DNA of 41,592 nucleotides. Source: an uncultured Lachnospiraceae bacterium. Lineage in GTDB: Bacteria; Bacillota; Clostridia; Lachnospirales; Lachnospiraceae. The position numbers were made by a program, and so were the translations under genes. The stretch spans positions 1-41,592 of the forward strand of contig CALWBQ010000032.1 in assembly GCA_944376125.1 (NCBI GenBank). The letters run 5' to 3'. Each line of letters begins with the position of its first letter. The stretch's first letter is position 1. Positions 32,756 to 41,586 of this stretch are shown here, piece after piece. Under the pieces are notes generated by a model. The model saw only the letters and a program-made list of their open reading frames with translations, was not told the origin of the DNA and did no database searches.

Positions 32756-34342
32756 CTACTCACCTTCCCCGGCCCGGCTTCTCTCTTCCTGCGGTGTGAT
32801 CCCCATGGTTTTTTTGTAGGTCTGGGAAAAATAACTGAAATTGCTGTATCCCAGCTTTGCCGCAATGAAACTGACCGGAAGGGAGGTTGTCTTTAACAGC
32901 CCCTGAGCCTCCCGCATTTTTCTCTGAATGATATATTCTTTTACGGTGACGCCGATCTCCCTTTTGAAAATCCTGGCCATATAATCTGGATTCAAATGTA
33001 CGCAGGCTGCTAAATCATCTCTCTTTAAGTCTTCCTCCAGATGTTCATTGATATATTGGATCACCTGAAATACGGCCTCCTTCTGATCTGTCTCCGCGCT
33101 GCCGCTCTGGAAGCGGCAGGCAGCGTGATGGATCAGAGCTTTCATGTGATCAATAGACTTGGCGCCGTTCTGGTACAATTCTTGCTCCGAATCCGCCGCA
33201 AACAGGCTGCCTACACCCTCTTTTCCCATAATTCCATGGAGCATGTGAAGGAAGTCCTGGTAAAAGTAGGACAGAGTTTTGGAGGTCAGATGGCCCTTCT
33301 GCGCCATGTCGTCCAAAATCCGGCAGGCCTCCTCCTCCATGGCCGGGCCGTATCCCTCCTCCAGCAACCTTCCCCAGTGAGCGATCCCGGCCGTATGGTA
33401 ATGGTGCCCCTGGAAAGCTGGCTCTGATTTCTGCGGAAAATATACACCTTCTTTTAATCCCACATTTTCATCCTTCCGTTTCAGCAGCGACTTCCAGCCT
33501 CCGGCCATCTCTCTCAAAAGCAGCGGCCCTTCCACATAGGCTGCCATACTGCATTGAAATGTTTGTTCGCATTGGGAGAGGAACTCCGTGATTCTCCCTC
33601 TCACCCTCTCTTTCTCTATCTCCGCATTTTCCTTTTTCTGAAGGATAAATGCAAAAAGATTTTCCCCCATGGCGCTGACTACCACGTAGCAGCTATTGTC
33701 CGGAAACGCTTGGTTTGCCAGCTTGCTCATCTCGACAGCCATAATCTCCTGTTCCCCCTTCTCTGTCAGAGAGTGGTACCGGAGAATCTGAACCATGGCC
33801 AAAAAGCAGGGCTTTCCCCTGACGGGGAGGGCGCCCAGACTGCTCATGGTCTCAGCAAAACGGCTGTTTCCAAGGCCGCTGAGAATGTCCCTCTGAACGC
33901 TGGAGGCCACGTGTATCTTGTCCTCCAGAAGCTGCTCCCCCACGTGATAGACTCTCTGCCTCTCCCTCTTAGACAGAAGAAACTGCTCCGCTTTTCTGAC
34001 AACCTCAGCTACCTCCTGGTAAGGTGCCGGCTGGAGGACATAGTCGAACGCTCCCAGATGGATCGCTTCCTTGGCATAGTCAAACTCAGCGTGGCTGGTG
34101 AGAAAGATGCAGCAGGTTTCATACTGCTTTTCCTTCACCCAGCAGAACAGCTGGAGGCCGTTCTCCACTGGCATCTCAATATCACAGAGCATGATATCCG
34201 GCGCTCCTTTTGCAAACTCCAGCCGCGCCTGCTCCGCATTCTGCGCCGTCAACACCTCTGAGATCCCCTCTCGTTTCCAGTCTATTCCATTGGCCAGCCC
34301 TTCCAGAACCCCCGGCTGGTCATCCACAATCAGCAACTTCAT
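32756..34342 (-). CDS. YesN-like response regulator with AraC-type DNA-binding domain
   Basis: A 528-residue response regulator. The receiver domain has acidic residues in VDDQP, the phosphoacceptor Asp54 in LCDIEMP, a switch Thr/Ser in LTSHAEF and a Lys in the last loop region. A long middle region (residues 130-415) links to an AraC/XylS-type pair of helix-turn-helix motifs at residues 425-520 (DLAACVHLNPDYMARIFK and KLGYSNFSYFSQTYKK). It starts 3 bases after the kinase stop codon, so the two form a YesM/YesN pair. Such systems usually sense carbohydrates outside the cell and activate sugar ABC transporter genes, which fits the neighbours upstream. Confidence 0.92.
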   Translation of the reverse strand: MKLLIVDDQPGVLEGLANGIDWKREGISEVLTAQNAEQARLEFAKGAPDIMLCDIEMPVENGLQLFCWVKEKQYETCCIFLTSHAEFDYAKEAIHLGAFDYVLQPAPYQEVAEVVRKAEQFLLSKRERQRVYHVGEQLLEDKIHVASSVQRDILSGLGNSRFAETMSSLGALPVRGKPCFLAMVQILRYHSLTEKGEQEIMAVEMSKLANQAFPDNSCYVVVSAMGENLFAFILQKKENAEIEKERVRGRITEFLSQCEQTFQCSMAAYVEGPLLLREMAGGWKSLLKRKDENVGLKEGVYFPQKSEPAFQGHHYHTAGIAHWGRLLEEGYGPAMEEEACRILDDMAQKGHLTSKTLSYFYQDFLHMLHGIMGKEGVGSLFAADSEQELYQNGAKSIDHMKALIHHAACRFQSGSAETDQKEAVFQVIQYINEHLEEDLKRDDLAACVHLNPDYMARIFKREIGVTVKEYIIQRKMREAQGLLKTTSLPVSFIAAKLGYSNFSYFSQTYKKTMGITPQEERSRAGEGE

Positions 34343-34345
34343 ATA

Positions 34346-36040
34346 CTACACCTGCTCCATCTCTATCATAATCTCAACATAAGCTCCATTGTCATTCCAA
34401 AAATTTACTGCAAAACTGCTGCCATAAAGAATTTGAAAACGCTGAATCAGATTCCACAGCCCTACATGGATCCCCTCCGTCTCAGACTCCTGCCCCTTGT
34501 TCAGTTTTTCCAGCATATCTGTGGAAAATCCAGGGCCGTTGTCAGAGATCACAATGTCTGCCAGCTTTCCGTCACCGCATGGAAGAATCTTCCCTTTCAC
34601 CCTGACTTCCAAGGTCTGGTCCAGCCGCGTCCCGTGTTTTACACAGTTTTCTGTCACAGTCAGAAGACTGACCGGCGGCACCTGAAAGTCCAGAAGTTCC
34701 GGCGAAATATCCAGCACAAATCTGGAACCGTCCCGCCTTCCCACTGCCTGGAGCTGGACGTAATTTTCGCACATCCTAAGCTCTTCTCTCAGAGGAACCA
34801 GACCGCCGCTCCAATTGAAAATATATCTCAAGTGTTTGGACAGGAGGATAATCATTTCCTGGATCTCTTCAAATGCCTTTATCTGAGCCAGCCCGTACAG
34901 TTCCTTCAGACAGTTGAGATAAAAATGGGGATGGATCTGCATCTGGAGCGCCGTCATCTCCGCTTTCTGGGCACTGATCTCCGCCTTCTGGGCGGCCAGC
35001 TCTTTTTCATACCCATCGATCTTCAGATTAGTGATCGTCTCGATCATGCTGTTGAACGTATCGTTTACCTGGGCAAACTCCCGGCTGATATAATGATCCG
35101 TCCTGCTCTGGAGATCCCCGTCCCTAATTTTTTCCATGGCTGTCACCAGACCGGACAGAGGCTTGAAAAAGCTGCACTCCAGATAGATCAAAACCACCAC
35201 CAGAAGTCCGGCCATAGCTCCAAAAAAGAGAATCGGGCCGAAGCGCAGCCAGTTTAAGACTCCATTATTTTCCTGGTACCGGACACCGTACAGGATCTTC
35301 ATGCCCAAAAATGAGTCCTGGACTACCATGTACCGATAATTTTTTCCAACCAGGGCGTAACCTTTAAAATCCGGCACCTTCTCTCCCCATGTCTGCTTCA
35401 GCCACACAGCGGATGTAAGGGGAACGCCCTGGGAATCTACAAAAATAATGGGGGACTCCAGGCCGAACTCTAACTGTGCCTGGCTGGAGAGGCTATTAAT
35501 ATCGAGGACACACAGCACACTGGCTTCCCCTTTCTGGAAGCTCTGGATCAGATAGGAGGAATGGTCTGCCCTCACCACGAGCCATCCCTGCCGGCCGGCA
35601 TGTTCTTCCATCCAGCCGGCAGCCAGCTCTGTAAGCTCTCTCTCCTCCGTTTTCCAGTCCGTCCCCGCCGATTCTGCTATCAGAAAACTATCCTGGTAGA
35701 TTCCGAGAAAAGCGATAGTGCCATTAAGGGCTGTCTCCTCCCCCAAAAGGGTTTCCAAGCTCTCCTTTTGCTCCCTGTCCAGCTCCTCTCCCCTGGAAAG
35801 CACCTGAAACTCTTCATTTTCCCCATACAGGAGATTTAAAAAAGAATCGATCTGGCGAACCTCGCTTTCTACGGAGGTTCTATAACCTTTGAGAGTGTTT
35901 CCATTGGCCTCTGCGATCTGGCCGTTCATCTGCTCAATCGCCCTGTTTACAAAGAAAGAAAAAATAAAGGTGATCGGGATCAATATCAGAATCACCGCTG
36001 CAATCAGCTGGCTTCTGATGGAAATCTTCTTCTGTTTCAA
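34346..36040 (-). CDS. YesM-like sensor histidine kinase
   Basis: A 564-residue membrane kinase. One transmembrane helix lies near residues 11-30, followed by an extracytoplasmic sensor of about 240 residues, a second helix near 272-294, a HAMP linker and a coiled coil. The His_kinase segment (IHPHFYLNCLKEL, phosphoacceptor His) lies near residue 390, and the ATPase domain follows with TENCVKHG (N box) and DNGPGFS (G1 box). The only bacterial-type start with the frame is TTG at 36040; the frame stays open farther upstream but only ATA/ATT codons are available, so translation may be weak. It follows the sulfatase gene after a 71-base gap with a hairpin and precedes the regulator by 3 bases. 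Confidence 0.9.
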   Translation of the reverse strand: MKQKKISIRSQLIAAVILILIPITFIFSFFVNRAIEQMNGQIAEANGNTLKGYRTSVESEVRQIDSFLNLLYGENEEFQVLSRGEELDREQKESLETLLGEETALNGTIAFLGIYQDSFLIAESAGTDWKTEERELTELAAGWMEEHAGRQGWLVVRADHSSYLIQSFQKGEASVLCVLDINSLSSQAQLEFGLESPIIFVDSQGVPLTSAVWLKQTWGEKVPDFKGYALVGKNYRYMVVQDSFLGMKILYGVRYQENNGVLNWLRFGPILFFGAMAGLLVVVLIYLECSFFKPLSGLVTAMEKIRDGDLQSRTDHYISREFAQVNDTFNSMIETITNLKIDGYEKELAAQKAEISAQKAEMTALQMQIHPHFYLNCLKELYGLAQIKAFEEIQEMIILLSKHLRYIFNWSGGLVPLREELRMCENYVQLQAVGRRDGSRFVLDISPELLDFQVPPVSLLTVTENCVKHGTRLDQTLEVRVKGKILPCGDGKLADIVISDNGPGFSTDMLEKLNKGQESETEGIHVGLWNLIQRFQILYGSSFAVNFWNDNGAYVEIMIEMEQV

Positions 36041-36075
36041 ATACCGCCAGTCCCTTCTCTTGTTAGAAACGCCAA

Positions 36076-36101
36076 TAAGCGTGAGCTTGCTCTCACGCTT
36101 A
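36076..36101. repeat. Perfect hairpin between sulfatase and sensor kinase genes
   Basis: TAAGCGTGAG pairs with CTCACGCTTA (10 bp, 6-base loop). There is no U-run on either side. It may set different mRNA levels for the transport and the regulatory halves of the operon. Confidence 0.5.
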
Positions 36102-36111
36102 CTGCCATGTA

Positions 36112-37641
36112 TTATTGGGCTTCATGTGTCATTATATCACCCGGGAAACCGTAACGCCAGTAAATCTCTTTAGGCGCTTCATTTTCCTTCAAAAGCTCTT
36201 CCATCGCCCAGGCCATCTCCGCCTCCTTCTGCGGGTCATGGATCGGTTCCCTCTGAAACGGATCCTTTTCCAGATCATACAGCCGGTTTTCCTTTAGTTT
36301 TTCCTGAAACCGAAGACCGCCTGACGCCGGAATTTTCAGGGGCCTTACCCCCTTTGTGAACCCAAAAGGTTCCGCCAGCGATACCTGCTGCAGCTCCTTC
36401 GGAGAAAAACGGCTGTTCATATGGGTGGTCATCATCGTATACTCATTGGCTGGGACAGAAGAGTCCTGAACCGCTCTCATATAGACCCAGCGGCCATCGG
36501 TGATGTCGATAGGGCCGCCGTGGTAGCCAAAGATGCCGTACTTTCTCACCGGCTCATCCCGGCTGATAGTATCTTTTAGTGATTTTCCCATCATATCTTT
36601 CGGGATTTCCAAGCCAAAGAAATCCAGAACCGTGGGGGCCAGATCGATGGTCTGAACCAGAGACTGTCTCCTCTCCCCCTGCACCCCGCACCTGGGATCC
36701 CAGATCAAAAGGGGAGTGTGGGTCAGCTCTTCATAGTCCGGCATACTCCCTTTTCCCCACCAGTCGTGCTCTCCCAGGAAAAATCCATGGTCCGTGTTGA
36801 CGATCAGCATTGTATCCTTCCACATATCCCTCTCGTCCATCTCATCCAGCACCATCCCCAGGCAGGCATCACAGTATTCCATCAGGGCGTAATACTTCTT
36901 CCGCATATTTTCCACAGTCTCCCGATCCTCCCGCACCGGGGCATAAGGCGGCCAGTCCGGAACAAAGGGATTATCCGGGGCAAACCATTTTCCCTCAAAT
37001 TTTTTGGGGGATGTAAAGGGTTCATGGGGATCAAAAGTCTCAATCTGCAGAAACCAATTGTCAAATCCGCTGTTTCGCCGGATAAAATCGATCCCGTCTG
37101 CAAATGTCTGTGCCTGCGGGAAGAGAGAATCATCTGTCACAGCCTGGCGGTTGGCGTAATTTCTCCATCCTCCCTGCTTTTTTCTTTCCTTCATAAAAGA
37201 AGGCATATCCGGGCTCATCAGCAGGTAAGGGGAGAATTCCTGCCCATGTCCCCCCGCATATCCCTGCCAGGCATCGCTCTCCTGGCCCCGGTAGCAGGCC
37301 CAGGAGGAGTATCTGCCGCAGTAGGTTGCCCCGCCGTCCTGAATATAATGGTAGTGATCTGTAGCAAGGCGGCTGTGGATTCCTGCCTTGTCCAGAATCT
37401 CCGGCATCGAATCATCCCAAGGTTCTATGGGCCCCCAGCTCCTATGGAGGAAATTAGCCCTTCCTGTGTGCAGTTCTCTTCTGGCAGGCATGCAGGGCAT
37501 ACTGCAGACATAACTTTTATCAAAAACAGTGCTTCTCTCAGCCAGACGCTTAAAATTCGGCAGGTCCAGCGGGGTGTCTTCATTGTAGCATGGAAGCAGA
37601 TCCCTCCTGAGAGAATCGTACATAACCATAATCGCCCTCAT
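36112..37641 (-). CDS. Cys-type sulfatase, apparently cytoplasmic
   Basis: A 509-residue sulfatase (alkaline phosphatase superfamily). The activation motif C-x-P-x-R is Cys50-Met-Pro-Ala-Arg54, so the Cys would be converted to formylglycine by an anaerobic sulfatase-maturating enzyme, which is not encoded here. Metal positions are seen in MYDSLRRD (Asp9) and TDHGFFLGEHDWWGK. There is no signal peptide, so it should act inside the cell. That fits the CUT2 transporter genes directly upstream: a small sulfated sugar would be imported and then desulfated. Some related proteins hydrolyse phosphonate monoesters, so sulfate specificity is not certain. The start follows AAAGGGAGATAGAGCG, 33 bases after the permease gene. 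Confidence 0.9.
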   Translation of the reverse strand: MRAIMVMYDSLRRDLLPCYNEDTPLDLPNFKRLAERSTVFDKSYVCSMPCMPARRELHTGRANFLHRSWGPIEPWDDSMPEILDKAGIHSRLATDHYHYIQDGGATYCGRYSSWACYRGQESDAWQGYAGGHGQEFSPYLLMSPDMPSFMKERKKQGGWRNYANRQAVTDDSLFPQAQTFADGIDFIRRNSGFDNWFLQIETFDPHEPFTSPKKFEGKWFAPDNPFVPDWPPYAPVREDRETVENMRKKYYALMEYCDACLGMVLDEMDERDMWKDTMLIVNTDHGFFLGEHDWWGKGSMPDYEELTHTPLLIWDPRCGVQGERRQSLVQTIDLAPTVLDFFGLEIPKDMMGKSLKDTISRDEPVRKYGIFGYHGGPIDITDGRWVYMRAVQDSSVPANEYTMMTTHMNSRFSPKELQQVSLAEPFGFTKGVRPLKIPASGGLRFQEKLKENRLYDLEKDPFQREPIHDPQKEAEMAWAMEELLKENEAPKEIYWRYGFPGDIMTHEAQ

Positions 37642-37674
37642 CGCTCTATCTCCCTTTCTCTCTTGACTCGCCTG

Positions 37675-38706
37675 TCAGGCTTTCCCCAAGGCGGCTTTCA
37701 TCTCTCTGGCCTCCCGGATCCTCGCCCTCTTCTCCTTTGCATGTTCAAACCGGTAGGCATTCATCCGGTAAATATTCAGCAGAAGGAAAAGGCTGTAGAT
37801 GATAATGTTCTGCATGCTGCTGTCCATGGCAAGTTTTGACAGGCACATGGTCAGCAGCTTTACACTGAGGGAGCCCAGCAGGATCCCCACTACCGGCTTC
37901 TGGCTATAGGAGCCGATAAGAAGGCCCAGAGCCATGGGAAACATATTTTTGAACACCTGAGTGTTGCTGCTCATGCCCATGACCGGGGTGAGACCTCCGG
38001 TGTAAGCTGTGTCAAAGACACCTGCGCAGGCCACCAGCGCCCCTGCCAAGACGTAGCACTGAATACAGTTGGTATAGATGTTGATGCCGCTGTCGGAAGC
38101 CAGCTTCTGGTTTCCCTGGATCGCCCTTCTGCGGTAGCCAAAGCTGCTGTACTGAAACAGATATGTAACTGCAGCTACCAGAATAAAAGCCACTGCCAGG
38201 ATAAAGGCCACGTTTGAGAGAATCTCTACGCCTGGCTTGGCAAACAGCTTCAGCCCCTGCTGGTCATATGCCCCGAAGGACATACATTCAAAAATCAGAC
38301 TGACCCCCAGCCCTAAGACCATGGGCAGGATCCTGAGGTTGACAAACAGAACGCCTACCAGAAGGCCGCACACTGCTCCCACTGCCATACTGAGCACCAG
38401 GACGCCAACCCCTCCCAGCCCCAGGCCAAGAGCAATATTTCCTCCGAAAATACAGCCCATATACATCTGCGCTCCGGCCGACAAATCCATTCGGCCGCTG
38501 GAAAGATTGCAGTTGATGGCAAGAGCAAAGCTGAAGGAGGTCAGGAGGGTCCTAAGAAGGGCTTTGACATCTGCTATGTTGGTGATCACCCCGGTCCCTG
38601 CCAGGGACCGGTCTATGATCTCGCACACTGCCCAGGTGATCAGCGGAATCGCCAGGGTCTGTACCACAATTTTTCCTGTTAGAGACTTTTTGGTTTTTTC
38701 AGCCAT
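37675..38706 (-). CDS. CUT2 sugar ABC transporter permease (second)
   Basis: A 343-residue polytopic membrane protein of the RbsC/BPD_transp_2 type, with about nine hydrophobic segments. It contains NLSSGRMDLSAGAQMYMGC near residue 67, the location of the conserved DxSxG-like element, and VLGLGVSLIFECM near residue 130. It differs clearly from the permease at 40078-41082, so the channel may be a heterodimer, as in some galactofuranose and autoinducer transporters. It starts after GAGGAGGAGAACC, 24 bases beyond the binding-protein gene. Confidence 0.88.
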   Translation of the reverse strand: MAEKTKKSLTGKIVVQTLAIPLITWAVCEIIDRSLAGTGVITNIADVKALLRTLLTSFSFALAINCNLSSGRMDLSAGAQMYMGCIFGGNIALGLGLGGVGVLVLSMAVGAVCGLLVGVLFVNLRILPMVLGLGVSLIFECMSFGAYDQQGLKLFAKPGVEILSNVAFILAVAFILVAAVTYLFQYSSFGYRRRAIQGNQKLASDSGINIYTNCIQCYVLAGALVACAGVFDTAYTGGLTPVMGMSSNTQVFKNMFPMALGLLIGSYSQKPVVGILLGSLSVKLLTMCLSKLAMDSSMQNIIIYSLFLLLNIYRMNAYRFEHAKEKRARIREAREMKAALGKA

Positions 38707-38730
38707 GGTTCTCCTCCTCTTTCTGTCTGC

Positions 38731-40035
38731 TTACTCTCCCAGCCGTTCCAGGGTTGATTCGTAGGTCACAGAGTCTACAATCGCCTGCATATCGGCGTTG
38801 GTCAGCTCAGGATTGTTGACTGCCAGCATGGAATCTACGATGTCATAATCTACAATCCACTTTCCGCCTTCCGGAGTATCCCACTGGCTGATAATATCAA
38901 GGGTTTCCAGATCGGTGATGGGCCAGAGAGTGGTATTTAACTCGCCGGCATCCCCGTTTTCCGCCAGGGTTGCATCCCTGTGGCCAGTCAAGAGGTTGTA
39001 GGTCTGGGCAAAGCCGGAAGCGCACAGCAGGCTGACAGGCTTTGCAGTCGCCATATTGACAGTTGGATTCCCAAACTGATCCTTCGTTGCAAACGCGGTT
39101 TTCAAGCTCTCTGATACGGTGGCCATGCCTGCCACTTTGATATCTTTATTCAGAGCCTCCTCCGTCTCCTGAACCACCACGCCAGTCTGATCGTAGAGCT
39201 GGACGGACTGTAGCATGACGCCGTACTTTCCGGTCTGCAGGGCAGCGGTAAGACCCTGGAGATAGCCCTCCACCTTGTTTGGATTTCCAGGGTACACGTA
39301 GATGTTGATCCCCTTGTCGTTAGCAGCCTCAATGGGGGATGATGAGATTACCATAGAGTTCAGATCCGACTCATAGGTGAGACCGTACAGCTCCTGGAGC
39401 GCCGTAAGGCATGACTGAGTAATTTCTGTCTGCTGCAGATTTCCAGAGTAGGCCAGGCCGCTGCAGATCAGGAATCCTTCGCTTCCGTCAGCACTGGCGT
39501 TTTCCTTCAGCCAATCGCCGAATACTTGGCCAATCGCCGTCTGGTCAGAGCCAAAAGCCGCGAAATTTTCGTATCCGCCTGAAAAAGCGGCCTCTGTCTT
39601 GGGGTTGATTCTGACAGTATTGACAACGTACATCATCCCATACTCCTGGCAGACCTGTGTCAGCTGTTCGATATCTTCATTGCCGTAGCTGATGACAGCA
39701 TCACAGCCGGCGTCAGCACAGTTTTCGATAAAGGTCAAAATATCCTCCGTACCGTTGCACTGTTCAGAAAAAATAAACTCACAATTATAGTGAGGGGCGA
39801 TGTAATCCTCAAAATATGCCCTCCTCTGGATGCTCTCATCGTTAGCCTGAACCTCCGCTATCCCGATTTTAAAAGATTCTGAATAAGCGGAATCCGTCTC
39901 GCCCTCCTGGGCAGTCTCCCCCTGCGCCGTCTGGGAGGTCTCCGCAGAAGTGCCGGTATCAGAGCCGCCGCTGCAGGCCGTCGCGCTCAGTACCATAATC
40001 CCCGCCAATGCCAGTGACCAAATTCTCTTTTTCAT
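38731..40035 (-). CDS. Sugar ABC transporter substrate-binding lipoprotein
   Basis: A 434-residue type I periplasmic-binding-fold protein. Signal peptide and lipobox are clear: the chain becomes lipidated at Cys21 in LSATAC, followed by a Ser/Thr/Gly/Glu-rich linker up to about residue 50. The first lobe starts FKIGIAEVQAND, and an inter-lobe element resembling CDAVISYGNED lies near residue 112. Such proteins bind monosaccharides or small derivatives. It lies between the two permease genes, an unusual position for the CUT2 class, where it is normally first. The start follows AAAGGAGAAGAAAGCT. Confidence 0.9.
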   Translation of the reverse strand: MKKRIWSLALAGIMVLSATACSGGSDTGTSAETSQTAQGETAQEGETDSAYSESFKIGIAEVQANDESIQRRAYFEDYIAPHYNCEFIFSEQCNGTEDILTFIENCADAGCDAVISYGNEDIEQLTQVCQEYGMMYVVNTVRINPKTEAAFSGGYENFAAFGSDQTAIGQVFGDWLKENASADGSEGFLICSGLAYSGNLQQTEITQSCLTALQELYGLTYESDLNSMVISSSPIEAANDKGINIYVYPGNPNKVEGYLQGLTAALQTGKYGVMLQSVQLYDQTGVVVQETEEALNKDIKVAGMATVSESLKTAFATKDQFGNPTVNMATAKPVSLLCASGFAQTYNLLTGHRDATLAENGDAGELNTTLWPITDLETLDIISQWDTPEGGKWIVDYDIVDSMLAVNNPELTNADMQAIVDSVTYESTLERLGE

Positions 40036-40077
40036 AGCTTTCTTCTCCTTTTTCCAAAATATTTCGTCTTTCCTCTG

Positions 40078-41082
40078 TCAAAATTGTTCTCTCGCCGGAA
40101 GGGTGCTGGGCCTCTCGCTGTTTAGGAAAACCAGAAGCAGGAAGATTACGCCCCTCACCCCCTGGATCACAGTGCTGGACACTCCCAGCATCAGCAGCCC
40201 TTTGTTTAAAGCGGAAACTGTCAGGGCTCCGATGATCCCAGAATATGTGTTAGATTTTGCTCCCCCGAATATTGACATTCCTCCCAGCACCGTGGCCAGC
40301 ATGACATCCATGCCCATTCCATTTCCTGTGGTACTTCCTACGCTGCCAGTGCGGATGATGGTAAAAACTGCTGCGATCCCGATGCCGATCCCCGCCATGA
40401 GGAAGCTGATGCAGATGGCCTTCTTAGGGTTCATTCCGGTCTGCTCTGCACACTTCTTGTTGCCCCCGATAAACCGTAGCTGCCTTCCCATCTCTGTAAA
40501 ATGGAAGGCCAGAAGGCAGACAACAAAGTAGATGATAAATGCCCCATAGCGGAATCCGCCGTCCTCCAGCATTTTGCAGAGCTGAAAATCTACCTTCAAA
40601 GTATCTGCCCCCACCACTTCGCTGATGATTGCATTATACAGCTGCATTACAACAACAGCAACCATAGTGGTTTTGATATTGAAAACCACACTCAGGGTTC
40701 CATTAAAAAGCATCAGCAGGATGCTGGCTATTATAGCCGTTCCGATCATCAGAACCACATTCTCCGTAGCTCCATAGACCAGAGCTCCCGCCACGGCGCC
40801 CAGCCCCATAACAGAACCCACGGAGATGTCCAGATTGCCTGTGGTGTAGATAAATGATACTGCGGTGGCCATAGTCCCGATGATCAGAGTCTGGTCAAAC
40901 AGGCCCTTCAGCACCGTGCCCCGAAAAAATGCTCCCCCTGTAGCCGCTCCAAAAGCCAGGATCAGCAGGAGCAGGATGCTCAAAGGAAATGCCAGAGAAA
41001 ACATCCGCTTATTTTTGATAATATCAATCCGGTCTGTCAGCTTTAACCTGGGCGCTGCCTTTACTGCTATCGTATTTGTCAT
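40078..41082 (-). CDS. CUT2 sugar ABC transporter permease (first)
   Basis: A permease of about 334 residues, RbsC-like, with eight to ten membrane segments. Conserved pieces are TTGNLDISVGSVMGLGAVAG near residue 75 (the DISVGS motif typical of this class) and GGMSIFGGAKSNTYSG near residue 268. The start ATG at 41082 (MTNTIAV) follows GGAGGAGGGGAAGA and is preferred over a non-ATG start at 41109. It begins 14 bases after the stop of the ATPase gene. Confidence 0.92.
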   Translation of the reverse strand: MTNTIAVKAAPRLKLTDRIDIIKNKRMFSLAFPLSILLLLILAFGAATGGAFFRGTVLKGLFDQTLIIGTMATAVSFIYTTGNLDISVGSVMGLGAVAGALVYGATENVVLMIGTAIIASILLMLFNGTLSVVFNIKTTMVAVVVMQLYNAIISEVVGADTLKVDFQLCKMLEDGGFRYGAFIIYFVVCLLAFHFTEMGRQLRFIGGNKKCAEQTGMNPKKAICISFLMAGIGIGIAAVFTIIRTGSVGSTTGNGMGMDVMLATVLGGMSIFGGAKSNTYSGIIGALTVSALNKGLLMLGVSSTVIQGVRGVIFLLLVFLNSERPSTLPAREQF

Positions 41083-41096
41083 TCTTCCCCTCCTCC

Positions 41097-41531
41097 TTAA
41101 ATCATACACTCGATCAGTTCATGTTCCCGGTAGCCGTCCTTTCGGAAAAATTCTCCGCTGATTTTCCCGTCCTTCATAATCAGCAGGCGGTCGGCCATTC
41201 CGGTCAGCTCCGGCATCTCTTCTGAAATCATAACAATGGACTTGCCCCGCTTTTTCATGTCGTAAATAAGCTGGTACATGGATGCCTTCACCCCGATATC
41301 CACCCCTCTGGTGGGGCAGTCCAGAATCAGAATGTCGGCATCATCTGCGATCCACTTTCCAAAGACAACCTTCTGCTTATTGCCCCCGGACATAGCTCTT
41401 ACCGGCTGCCAGATGCTGACACACTTGATCGCAAGCTGGTCCACCATGAGTTCTGCATACCTTCTCTCTTTGCTAATGTGCGATAAAGAAGTAATAGAAG
41501 TGTAAAAAATTTTGCCGTTCCTATCCGGCAC
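41097..41531 (-). pseudogene. CUT2 sugar ABC transporter ATPase, C-terminal fragment
   Basis: The last 144 residues of a duplicated RbsA/MglA-type ATPase. The signature MSGGNKQKVVFGKW, Walker B ILILDCPTRGVDIG and ISEEMPEL in place of the H-loop, all of the second ATPase domain, are intact. The start of the open frame (GTG at 41531) is preceded directly by a TAA stop. The expected upstream sequence of the gene (VPEDR-like motif, second Walker A and the whole first ATPase domain) does not continue in any frame in the last 60 bases; these hold two hairpins instead. The gene is therefore interrupted, frameshifted or joined to a repeat at the window end. Sequencing or assembly error is possible. 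Confidence 0.7.
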
Positions 41532-41586
41532 TTAGGGCTGTGTCGGATAGGTCAGGCGTTAGGCTTCCGGCAAGTCTATCTTGCCG
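41520..41586. repeat. Two perfect hairpins at the ATPase break point
   Basis: CCTATCCG/CGGATAGG (41520-41551, 8 bp, 16-base loop) and CGGCAAG/CTTGCCG (41568-41586, 7 bp, 5-base loop). They replace the expected ATPase coding sequence. They may be the end of a hairpin-terminated mobile element (for example IS200/IS605-like) or a dispersed repeat; too little of it is in the window to tell. Confidence 0.45.

Noticed and set aside
36112..37641. Serine-type sulfatase or phosphatase
   Set aside because: The motif position is Cys50, not Ser, and the C-x-P-x-R pattern is complete.
36718..37839. Open frame of 373 codons on the plus strand
   Set aside because: It is antisense to the sulfatase and runs into the permease gene; composition is Pro/His/Ile-rich without domains.
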